Source: Azadirachta indica | Lineage: Eukaryota > Streptophyta > Magnoliopsida > Sapindales > Meliaceae | Assembly (NCBI GenBank): GCA_022749755.1 | Contig: CM040445.1 | Location: 16,141,182-16,205,181, forward strand | Length of the DNA: 64,000 bases | Direction of reading: 5' to 3' | Shown: one piece after another, positions 54,713 to 64,000 of the stretch | Layout: each line of letters opens with the position of its first letter | Numbering within the stretch: the first letter of the stretch is position 1 | Made by a program: the position numbers and the translations under genes | Notes under the pieces: model-generated | Databases searched by the model: none | What the model saw: only the letters and a program-made list of their open reading frames with translations | Told to the model about the DNA's origin: nothing

Positions 54713-57700
54713 GTGTTGGGGTGGGAGGGAAGATTGGGGAAGAATATCTCTTTTTTTCGTCAAGTAATGACTTGTATAGTAGATTAGTTGGTGTATCCCT
54801 TCATCTTTTTTTACCAATACTAAACTCATTGCGTGATTGGTCACTTCTAAATACAAATATAACGTGTCCCAGATCAGTGGGCTGGTCAAATATGGTAGAT
54901 TCGCCAAATACTCCTTCAATTCTTGGAAGCTGCTTTCGCATTCCTTTGTCCAACCCGTATGCTTCCTTTTCTTTATAATTTGAAAAAACTGGAAAGTTCT
55001 ATCAATAGCTTTGGAAATGAATCTGTTCAGCACAGCTAGCCTTCTTGTCAGAGCTTGCATTTTTCTCAATGTGATAGGAGATTGCATATCTATCATGTCT
55101 TGATTTTCTGGGGGTTCGCCTTTATTTCCTGCTTGCTGACTATAAATCCCAAGAACTTTTCAAAGCTAACTTTGAAGGCACATTTCTCGGGATTTAATTT
55201 CATACTATATTTTTGAATTAGGGAGAATATTTCTCCTAGAAGCTGAACATGATCCTTGACTCGGCGTGTCTTGATAATCATGTCGTTAATGTATACCTCC
55301 ATAGTTTTCTTGATCAGAGGCTTGAAAACCTTATTCACTAACCTTTAAAAGATCACCCCTGCGTTCTTTAAATCGAAAGAAATTACTTTGTTGTAGTATA
55401 ACCCTTAATCAATTAGGAATGCCGTTTTTCTTGATCGACCTCGTGCATACAAATTTGATAATACTCTGAGAACGCGTCCATGAAATGCAATAACTTATGC
55501 TCGACTGTTGAATCACCAAGTAGTCTACCCATAGAAGCGGGAAGCTATCCTTCGGACACGTTTTATTCAGGTCGATAAAATCCACGTATATCCTTTATTT
55601 CCCATTGGCCTTCTTAACCATCACAACGTTGACTATCCACTCAGAGTAATATACTTCTCTGATAAACCCCATCATAATCAGCTTGTCTACTTTTCCCCTA
55701 ATCGTTTTTCTCCTTTCTAGATTAAAAACTCTTCTCTTTTGCTTTACAAGTTTAGACGTGGGATTAATTGACAAGCGATGAGAGATGACGTTAAGGTCAA
55801 TTTTTGACATATCATCATGGCTCCAAGTGAAGACATCTATACACTCTCTCAAAAAGGCAACCAGCCTACCTTTTTCTCTGCTCGACAATCGAAGCCGATT
55901 CTTATGACTCTCTTGGGCCTCAAGTGGTCGATAGGCACTACTTCTAGTTTTTCTCTTGGCTCGGTCGTTGGTCACATTTTCCTTTGTCTTATGTTTCGCT
56001 CAAGTTCATCCATCACTTTTCACTACTTGACATCCTCCATATCCAACTCTCCAACACCCTTTGCCACTATACAATAAAATTGCTTCGACGAGGCCACGAA
56101 ACATATTCGGGCAACTTTTTGATCCCCTCGTATTATGCCAATTCCCTCTTCTACATAGAATTTGATTTTTAGGTAATATATACTTTTTATCACATTTGTC
56201 TTCCTCAAAAAGGGCCTACCTAAGATCATGGTCTGTGATATCTTTAAATTCACCACCTAAAACTCTACCATTATAGTCTTATAGTATGGTCTATCCTCCA
56301 TTGTTAGCGGTAGCTGGATCGATCCCAATGGAAGAATGTACGAATCATCGAATTCGTAAAGAGAGGTTTTTGTTGGTCTCATCCTCAGATCCTCAATCTT
56401 TAAAGAATCCAAGGTCTCCTTGAATATTATGTCGGCGGAACTCCTTGTGTCCTCTAAGATCCTGTTATTAAGGCATCATCATGGGGGTAGCTAAATCCTA
56501 TCTCATCTTCATCAATGAACATGATTGGGACCGATGCCAACCGGGATTTTTTTGCTATTCAAACATCCATCACATAATAATTTGCCAATGTGTTCGATAA
56601 TGAATATTTTGCATAATTTTTCCTCACATTATTATAGTTCTCTGTCAACATTGGTCCCCCTGAAATTACCATGCTGTTATGGACTAAATCTTTTGTTCCT
56701 ATTCTGCTCTACCATAAGCCATCTCCTACTTCACACGTCCTCGCCCTATACTTATGGAGATAGCTGTTTCTCACAAGGATTTCAATCTACTACTTCAAAT
56801 CTAGGCACTGATCGGTCATATGTCCATGGTCTTGGTGGCACGCCCACCTTCTATCTCTGACACAGACATTCGATGCTGACCTCAAAAGACAAGGTCCTAA
56901 CAGTAAACGCAAATCTTTAATTTTATTATAGATGATCGATAAAAGGGCATTCAGCTCTGTAAACCTTCTCTGATCTATAACAGGTGCTACCCTCTTAACC
57001 CTTTCTCTCGGCAAAAGAGGAAACTCCCTGCTTTGCCCCATTCCCTTCTCGTATCTCACAGAATGGAACCCTTAATCTCGCCTCTGATCAGATTTACCAG
57101 TGAGGCGTGACTATCAAAAGTCTTCCCTCTTTGTGAGAGGCCTGGGATTAGGCTGTTGTGGCCCTCTTCAATCTCCTCTATCCTTATGCCATAGCCTCTC
57201 CTCCTGACCTCCTAACCTTTTGCCTCTTCTAATTTTTCTTCTTTTTTTTTCCAGCAACATTCAGTCCTCGATTTCAATTTCTTCAAAAATTTTCTTTTGA
57301 ACTTGTTTGTTTGTAGTTACGGTCCGTTGATGTATAACGAACCATCCCCTGTTCATCCTTAACCCCTTTCTGACCTTTCTAAAGCTAAGGAATGCAAGAA
57401 AGCTTCGACTTCCATGACCTTTTCGTACTACCTTTTAATAAAATTTTTTAACGTCTCGTCCCTCCCTTGTTTTATCAGTAATAGCGAATTAGGATTTTTT
57501 GATACGACCAATGCTCCCTTGAATGCCTCAACGAATTGGACACATAGCTGATCAAAACTTTTCACATACTCCGGTCTCAATTTCTTATAGTAACGCTGTG
57601 CTTGTTCCTCCAAAGCAAGGCAAAAGGGTAGCACATTTGCGGCTCATTCAGGCCTTGTATCATCATCATTTCCCTAAATAAATCGAAGTGTAACGTTAGA

Positions 57701-58600
57701 TCTGTCTTTCTTATGTATGCCAGGATTTGGGGCATCTTGAATTTTCGGAGAAGGGTTAGGCTTCGTAGTTCCTTAAAAAAGGGGGATTTTCGAGAGAGTT
57801 CTCCTCCTTTAGATATGGTTTTGTTTGGCTACTTGTCCTTTACCTACTGAGCTTGTAGCTCTTTGGTAAGCTTTCTGATCCTCTTCTCCATTTTCTTCCT
57901 GCTTACTACCTAATCGGCCATGGAGGCCATTTGCTTGGTTGCTTTTTCGGTGGTTGCCCTTCCATTTCTTTTTTGGTGGTGGCCCTTCCCCCTTCTTTCT
58001 AGTGCTTTTGGTTTAGGTAAGCCTGTATATTTGCCGAGCTTGTGTTGTGCTCTAACCTCCTTCGCCCTGTCTCTGTTCGGGTTGATTAGAAGCTAATTTC
58101 TGGTTTGATTCCTTTATATCGCGAAAGAGGATTACCTTTACGAGGGCTTCGGCAGTGGCCACTCTATCCGGGCCTTTGGTTTTTCTCAACATCTGATATC
58201 TACTATTTATTCCTTATCTTCCTGACAAGTGACCCTTTGTGACAGCTCTTTGGTGAAGAGACACTTTCTTCACTACCCAAAAACTTGACCCTCCCCGAAC
58301 AGCGCATGCTTACGCCATCCCTTTGAATCATTCTCTTCAAACTTTTGATTTCCCTCTTCATCATCCCCCCGTTTTATCTTTCAGGGCCTTTACTTGTTTA
58401 TCCTTCTCCAAATACCTCCGCTCCCTTTCTCGCAACTGTTGGGCAAGTTGAGCTGCATCCACTTCCATCTCGTACCCTACCATTCATCCTCAAGACGGCT
58501 GCAATGAGGTTAGGGGGATGTTGGAATCTGACAATTCTTCTCCCTAAGGCTTTTCTAACGGTGGCCTCTTAACAGCTGCTTATTCCTTGATCGTTGCCAT
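52536..58600 (-). pseudogene. Tat element gag-pol, broken
   Basis: Read leftward from an ATG at about 58600. Gag has the conserved core SFDQLCVQFVEAFKG at about 57510-57560 and a zinc-knuckle-like Cys/His stretch near 56810-56860 (HQDHGHMTDQCLDLK). Protease C-terminal part near 56023-56256 has ILGRPF. The reverse transcriptase starts about 55975 and has KLIMMGFIREVYYSEW; its catalytic box reads YINDM (about 55290) where YVDDM is expected, so a catalytic Asp is lost. FLGF is kept. RNase H one is cut by the poly-G run. The archaeal-type RNase H lies at 53869-54231 (NNKVEYETLLAGL). Integrase, 52536-53520, ends EEKRDQAIIKITAY and KKYYP. Many stops and shifts. Confidence 0.8.
54666..54711 (+). repeat. 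Run of 46 G inside Tat RNase H sequence
   Basis: An uninterrupted G homopolymer (C on the coding strand) followed by GGGGTGGGAGGGAAGATTGGGG. It interrupts the reverse transcriptase/RNase H reading and creates meaningless Pro-rich or Gly-rich frames (54563-55096 minus, 54640-54978 plus). The length could be partly an assembly or sequencing artefact. Confidence 0.9.
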
Positions 58601-58635
58601 AGCTTTTCATTTTTTTTCTCACAGACGGCGCTAAC

Positions 58636-59084
58636 TGTTGATACCGAAAAAAATAGCAATTATTAATACAACTGTGAAAATCATTAATTTCTTCTTTTAT
58701 TAGTCAAAGATCGTATCCCTTTTTAACAAGACACACACACATACACATATATAATAGACATAACCTTCTTTACTTTAAAAGTAATAAGAATCTGATAATC
58801 TTAGCATATATCTTACAAGATCTTGACTTGTCTTAAATTGAACTTCCCAAATTTGATTTTCCTTGTTACGTTAGGATTACTTCTGCTTAGATTCCCTTAT
58901 GACACATTTGATCAGAATTCCTTTTTGAGTTGATTTGACTGCAACTAAAGAGACTAAGCAAACATGAAACCTACCTCCCTTTTGGGCCAAGTTCATCTTC
59001 TTTAAGATCTCAATAGACCGAACTCATCTTAATCATACTTGTGGACTAGGTTGTGGGCCTTTGACAAGCCCATCTTTCCAAACA
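58636..59084 (-). repeat. Tat element, right (5') LTR
   Basis: 449 bases, partner of 49559-50004. Inner boundary at 58636, followed leftward by the primer-binding-like sequence at about 58618-58635. Confidence 0.85.
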
Positions 59085-60720
59085 TTTGATTTTAAAATGT
59101 TTTCCAATATATATTATTTCATGAGAAAAGTGGTTTATAAATAAGCTTTATAACTATTTTGTGTGATTGAAAAACTTAAGTTCATGAAATCATAAATCTT
59201 TGGGTTAGACTTTACTTTCTATTAAGGTGTATGAAGCTATTGATACTACGATTCAAAATCGTTTAATGTCAAATATAGGTAAAAAAGTTAAATAATATTT
59301 ACAAGAAATTAGTATTTATCAAACATTTTTATCTACGGTACTGTATACATTTTATTATTAATTTTAAAGAAACATATGATATTATTTGTACAAAAGTAGC
59401 CCTGAAATAGATGTTGGCTCAAATATGACCTTAATTTTATTTTCTGACAGCAGTCCTAAAATAAAATAGAGATTAGTCTCTTGTTTTTGTATGATCCAAG
59501 AAAGCACAAGAAAAATTCACAACAATATAATATATTCAATGAGAGAGATGTATTTTTAAAAAAAGTAAATATAAAATATCGTTTTCTTTATAAAACATAA
59601 CTGATCATTGTATGTGATTTTATAATATTTCCCAAATAAATTTACTAATTAATTTAATAAAATTACATATATTATCATACGTGGCATAAATAATTTTGCT
59701 CAAATTCATAAAATATTTATTATTTAGTAAGAAAAATTTTGGAGTATCTTATGTATGCTTAAAAAGAATGGGAAAGTGTTACCTTTTAGAGATTTGCTTG
59801 TATCTTTCAACAAGCTAAATTTTATGTGTGGTTTTTAATTCATTTAACTTTCATTTTTGACACCTATATTTATTATAACTAGTTAGCTCGAGAGCAACTA
59901 GAGCAGTTGAACCTTGAAAACAGCATCGATTTACAAATTGGATAGATTTTTTTTAATATTATAAATTATATGTATAATTTATAGGTATTATATAAAAATT
60001 ATTTATATAAAAAATTTATTAAGAATCGGGATCTTGATCGAATCTAGTATGAGATTGATGTTACATTAGAAATATATTTAGTGCCCGTTTGGTTTGCCTT
60101 TTTATTGGTTAAACAAGCTTTTTTAGAATCGATATGGTAAAATTTGGGTTTTTGACAGTGAACTTTTTTCGTGAAAATCTGCATTTATTTTTTACGTGAC
60201 AACCAAACAATTAATAAAATTAAAAGTTTTTCACTTTTTTTTTTAAAAAAAAAAAAATTGTGCCACACTTTTTTTTAAAAAAAAAAAACACACTTATGTC
60301 TCTATATTCACTGAAGCTGATACAAGCAAGGACCCTTAGAACACTTTGTCTCTGCATTCACCTTTTCTCCATTCTTAAGTGTGGAAACCCAACATGGTCT
60401 GCATATTTGTCACAGTGCTGCAACAACAACACAGTCACGGGACCAAAATTAATTTAATGTACTAATTTAATTAATACTTAATTAAAAATATATATAAAAT
60501 AATATCTGAAAATTGGTTGAAGTTGTGTGCTTAATTTAAGATTTTACTAGTGTGACAAATTTTAATCTCAAAGGTTTAATTGTAGAAAACATTGAAAGAA
60601 TGGTTAAATAAGATAATTGCTCATATATTAAAAAACAAAACACCGTAATTTCTCCTCCATTTTCGTCTCAAAAAGTCAAAATTGTCGGCCAGTAAAATAT
60701 ATATATATATATATATATAA
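59085..60720. other. Intergenic sequence with a MITE fragment and TNL-flank piece
   Basis: 60080-60210 starts GCCCGTTTGGTTTGCC and includes GGTTTTTGACAGTG, like the MITE at 39197, but is incomplete. Poly-T/poly-A stretches lie at 60232-60290. 60520-60700 is the shared flank ahead of copies 4 and 6, ending in an (AT)n run. The frame at 60260-60457 shows no recognised domain. Confidence 0.4.
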
Positions 60721-60925
60721 CACTACGTAAGGGATCTTTCATGAACCATTTTTTTTTTTTTTTTTGGTTTCTGAAGAAATCTTCAATGAACATTAGAAAA
60801 ACAGATTTAATAAATTAGAAGTTAGTGGAGGGTTCAAGGAAGTAGCCAAGGCATTTATAAATTATGCAGTCGCAGTTCAATTTTCTCCTCGTCATTTATT
60901 TATCTCTCTCGTCAATTGAACGGTG
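60721..60925 (+). promoter_or_regulatory. Promoter module of copy 6
   Basis: CACTACGTAAGGGATC at 60721-60736. The boundary block follows with GGCATTTATAAATTATGCAG (60850-60869), giving a TATA box TTATAAAT at 60855-60862, and CGCAGTTCAATTTTCTCC after it. It lies 65-70 bases before the TIR start. This is the cleanest example of the shared promoter. Confidence 0.6.
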
Positions 60926-61148
60926 GTGGCTTCTTCTTCTTCTTCTTTTGCTTCTTCATCCCCCAATATGATATCTCGGCGTTTTTCTTAGTTTCAGCCA
61001 ATATAATTAATGCTTCAAAAACAAATCATTACTTCATTAATATCCAATTTCGATCAAAGCCTTTTGAAGCTTAAAGAACGTTTCAAAGATGGAGAATTTG
61101 CTTTGAGGGAAGCCGTCAATTTGTCTGGCTTGATTCTTATGGGTTACG
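60926..61148 (+). pseudogene. TNL-derived copy 6: truncated TIR exon
   Basis: GTG in place of ATG, a Ser-rich start and a short NMIS-type stretch, then the same collapsed TIR as in copies 3 and 5. It ends GEFALREAVNLSGL, with the splice donor degraded from AG|GTAAC to CG|GTAAC at 61148/61149. Confidence 0.55.
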
Positions 61149-61444
61149 GTAACTTGTTCTCATTACTGTTGCAGAAAATCACTCTTTGATGTTAATTAAT
61201 AAAAATCATTTGTTAAAATTAGCAAAGCCATTAACTTTTATTTGTGCAAATGGTAGGCTATTTAATGACAAAGTGTAATAGCTTAAAATGCTAAAGTATT
61301 TTACACTCAAGGATGTACCCTGGAATTTAATTTTTGCTTTTCAACTGTTTTAATGGTTGGATTAATTAAGTTAATTACTACGCTCTTTATTAGAAACGAT
61401 TATTAATTAGCATTTAGAAATACAATGACTATGTTGATCTTTTG

Positions 61445-61776
61445 GGTAAACAAAACCAAGGTTCCTAAAGTTTGGTCAATTAGCCACATAAATTCTACTA
61501 GCTTTAAAATTAGTCTGAAAAGTTCCAGTCCGTATGCCATGTCCAGTAAATTTGATTAAAAAGTATTATTTTATAATTATATTCCTATTAATTATTACAC
61601 GTAACTTCCTTAAAGTTTTGAAAAATGAAACATACCCATCTAAATTTTTGACCATGGAAAAATACTCTTAATTTTTAAAAAAATATAAAAATATCTCCTA
61701 ACTTACTATTCATAATAAAAATTAACTGTTTTATTCCTATATTATCCTTAAACTATTAAAAGACATATAAAATGAC

Positions 61777-61825
<49 letters not shown>

Positions 61826-62875
61826 TTATTTTTAATAACCAATACAATTTTATTCTAATATTTAAATTTAAAAATTATAATAATATTTTGATCCTTAATC
61901 TTTTTAAATTTGATATCAATTTTCTATAATATTAATTATATTAAATTCTTTAAATAAACTTTTTAATTAAAAGAGTATGTTAAAAAAAAATTATGTATAA
62001 TTAATATTATCAAAATTTCTAAGTTTTTTTATAATATTAATTGTAAAATTTTTTACAATGTAAAATTTATTGTCATAAATAGATAAAATTTTATAAAATA
62101 AAATTTTTAATTTATTTGTAAAAATTTTTATAACATAATTTTTTACTATTAATTGTAAAAATTAAATAGTCTATTTTGGAGATTTTAACAATATTAAAAG
62201 TCTATTTTGTCATAATCCCCAAAATAGATCATTTAGTTTTTTATAATTAATAGAAAAAATTATCTTGTAATATTTTTACAAATAAATTAAAAATTTTGTG
62301 TTGTAAAATTTTAATTGTTTTTTACAGTAAATTTAACATTGTTAAAAGTTCTACAATTAATGTTACAAAAAATATAAAACTTAGGAATTTAGACAATATT
62401 ACTTATATATAATTAATGCTGTAAGAAAATGACAATAAGTTTTAAAAAGATAATTAATTGTCAAAATATTATTATAACTGTTACATTTAAATATTAGAAT
62501 AAAATTATATTGGATATTACAAAATAAAAGTAAGAATAATATGGTTATTCTATATGTCTTCTAATATTTAATATGATATAGAGTAAAATGGTTAATTTTT
62601 ATTATAAATAGCTAACTAGTGGTATTTTCACATTTTTTTTAAAGTTATGGGTATTTTTACATTGTCAAAAATAAAGGTGGATAAGTTTTATTTTTTAAAA
62701 AAATTTAGAGGAGTTAAGTGTAATAATCAACAAGGGTATGATTATAAAATCACAATTTTTCATCTAAGTTCACTGTACTTGTTAACCAATTACGACTTTT
62801 CAGGATAATTTTAAAATTAGTGGGACTTATGTAGTTAATGGGTCAAACTTTAAAGACTTCGATGTTGTTTACCCA
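61445..62875. mobile_element. Foldback element in the copy 6 intron
   Basis: The two ends match in inverted orientation from GGGTAAACAA...CCTAAAGTTTGGTCAATTA at the left to the complementary GTTTACCC at 62868-62875. Similarity continues inward through most of the element (TTATAATAATATTTTGA at about 61874 and its inverted copy at about 62463; a centre near 62190 with AGTCTATTTTGG against CCAAAATAGA). So nearly the whole 1.4 kb can fold into one hairpin with arms of about 700 bases. No transposase. An (ATT)16 tract lies at 61778-61825. Related units without it have a short intron here, so it is an insertion. Confidence 0.7.
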
Positions 62876-62924
62876 ATTTTTTTTCACTTGATTTGAATTT
62901 GATGATTATTTTCATATTTTTTAG

Positions 62925-64000
62925 GGCTGAACCTGCATTTCAGAATATTGGGGAAGACATTTTAAGGACTTTCATACTTATATTTTGAAGGGATTGAACA
63001 ATATTTATCATAATGAAGAATTGGTTGGAGTAGAATCATATATCGAAGAGATTAAATTATTAGTAAGTGATGGATCTCAAGAAGGCTTTTACACTTTAGG
63101 CATTTGGGGTATGAGTGGTACTGGCAAGACAACACTTGCTATGGCTATTTTTAACAAAATGTCTAATTCTTTGATGCTTTCTGCTTTATTCCAAACTTTA
63201 GAGAACAAGAGGAAAAAGTTGGCTTAGCATACTTGGGACGAGAACTTCTTTTCACATTAATCAAGGGTGAAAATTTGAATTTTGACATTCAAAGGCTACG
63301 ACATAAGAGGGTTTTGTTTGTTTTTGATGATTTGACTAATATCCAACAATTAGAATTTTTAAGAGGAAGTCTTGACTGGTTCATGGCAGGCAGTCTAATA
63401 ATAATGACAACAAGAGATAGATATATTCTTGAAAGTAGTGAAGCCAAAAAAAATATATGAGATGAAGCAATTGACATATGGTGATGCTCTTAACCTTTTT
63501 AGTCAAAGAGCCTTTAGACAAAATCATCCTGGTGTCGGTTACGAGGAATTATCAAAGAAGGTAATAGAATATGCTAAGGGTGTTCCATTACCTCTTAAAT
63601 TAAAGTTTTGGGGAGTTTTCTTTTTGGAAGGAGTAAAGAAGAATGGGTAATTATAATAGGAAGACTAAAAAAAGATCCTTTCATGAAAATCCTAGAGGTG
63701 CTCAAAATCAGTTATGACAGTTTGGATAGGGAAGAGAAAGATATTTTTTTAGATATTGCATATTTTTTGAAGGATGAGGATAGAGATTATGTAATAAAAT
63801 TCCTAAAACGCAAAAGGTTATCGTGCAAAGGTAGGTCTTAGGTTTAGGCGTTCTTGTAGATAAAGGTCTTGTCACTGAATCAAACAACAAGATAACAACA
63901 CATGGTTTGGTGCGGGACATGGGAAGGGAAATTGTTTGGCAAGAGTCTACCAATGATCCTAGGAAACATAGACGGGTGCAGCATCATGAAGATATTGGAA
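62925..64000 (+). pseudogene. TNL-derived copy 6: NB-ARC exon, frameshifted, cut by window end
   Basis: Begins AEPAFQNIGEDIL, then shifts frame as copy 5 does. P-loop GMSGTGKTTLAMA keeps the GxxGxGKTT pattern. Further lesions: a missing T near 63170, an extra base in an A run near 63450, a small insertion near 63600, and a shift near 63812. Kinase-2 VLFVFDDL and RNBS-B SLIIMTTRDRYIL are good. GLPL is KGVPLPLK. The MHD reads THG. Donor and membrane exon would lie beyond 64000, so whether this copy has the membrane module cannot be seen. Confidence 0.75.

Larger units (their letters stand above)
49559..59084 (-). mobile_element. Ty3/gypsy Tat-lineage LTR retrotransposon, complete but decayed
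   Basis: About 9.5 kb between two LTRs. Read leftward: 5' LTR, primer site, gag, protease, reverse transcriptase, an additional archaeal-type RNase H, integrase, then an antisense gene region and the 3' LTR. The extra RNase H and a long region with an antisense ORF before the 3' LTR are known marks of the Tat lineage. The minus-strand primer site just inside the 5' LTR reads AGCGCCGTCTGTGAGAA, a form common in this group. No clear 5-base target duplication is seen. Stops and frameshifts throughout, so not autonomous. Confidence 0.85.

Noticed and set aside
54563..55096. Polyproline and polyglycine proteins over the G run.
   Set aside because: Products of translating a homopolymer; the true sequence is gypsy RT/RNase H.

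Overview
The window is nuclear DNA from a flowering plant, almost certainly a eudicot. It holds relics of TIR-NB-ARC (TNL-type) resistance genes with spliceosomal introns, a class that grasses lack. It also holds endogenous plant pararetroviruses (Caulimoviridae), Ty1/copia and Ty3/gypsy-Tat retrotransposons and many non-autonomous DNA transposons in AT-rich sequence. A woody, Citrus-like eudicot would fit, but that is a guess. I see no certainly functional host gene, no rRNA, tRNA or CRISPR array, and no bacterial-type feature.

Layout. 1-5.7 kb: a rearranged endogenous pararetrovirus. A movement/coat fragment points left, and a compact three-ORF 5' half points right with TAATG stop/start overlaps. 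Scrambled coat and movement blocks follow, then a piece with a viral promoter pointing left. 6.2-7.3 kb: a copia gag fragment with its LTR. 7.36-8.35 kb: TNL-derived copy 1. 9.9-10.4 kb: an LTR-like stretch. 10.9-19.05 kb: a copia element (minus strand). Its gag is split by about 6.3 kb holding a second pararetrovirus relic (RT/RNase H, downstream ORF, promoter, leader) and a 0.49-kb direct-repeat pair that brackets a decayed LOG-like (cytokinin-activating enzyme) gene. 20-26.2 kb: TNL-derived copies 2 and 3. 27-41 kb: a transposon graveyard with small inverted-repeat elements, one hAT-type element with a perfect 8-bp target duplication, and a copia pol relic. 41.1-49.3 kb: copies 4 and 5. 49.56-59.08 kb: a complete but decayed Ty3/gypsy Tat-type element (minus strand) with LTRs, an antisense coiled-coil gene and a run of 46 G. 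60.7-64 kb: copy 6, with a 1.4-kb foldback element in its intron, cut by the window end.

The most distinctive system is the TNL-derived family. Its members share a promoter module (an ACGT element resembling as-1, then a TATA box), a TIR exon already reduced to a stub, an NB-ARC exon, and a short phase-0 intron. In the five copies that reach it, the next exon encodes no leucine-rich repeats. It encodes a conserved module of about 158 residues with three predicted membrane segments. The NB-ARC part is broken in most copies, while the membrane exon stays open in four of five. Copy 4 is open through both exons but has lost its nucleotide-binding motifs. Whether these are dying resistance genes or a truncated-TIR/NB/membrane family that is still made is the main question the window raises.
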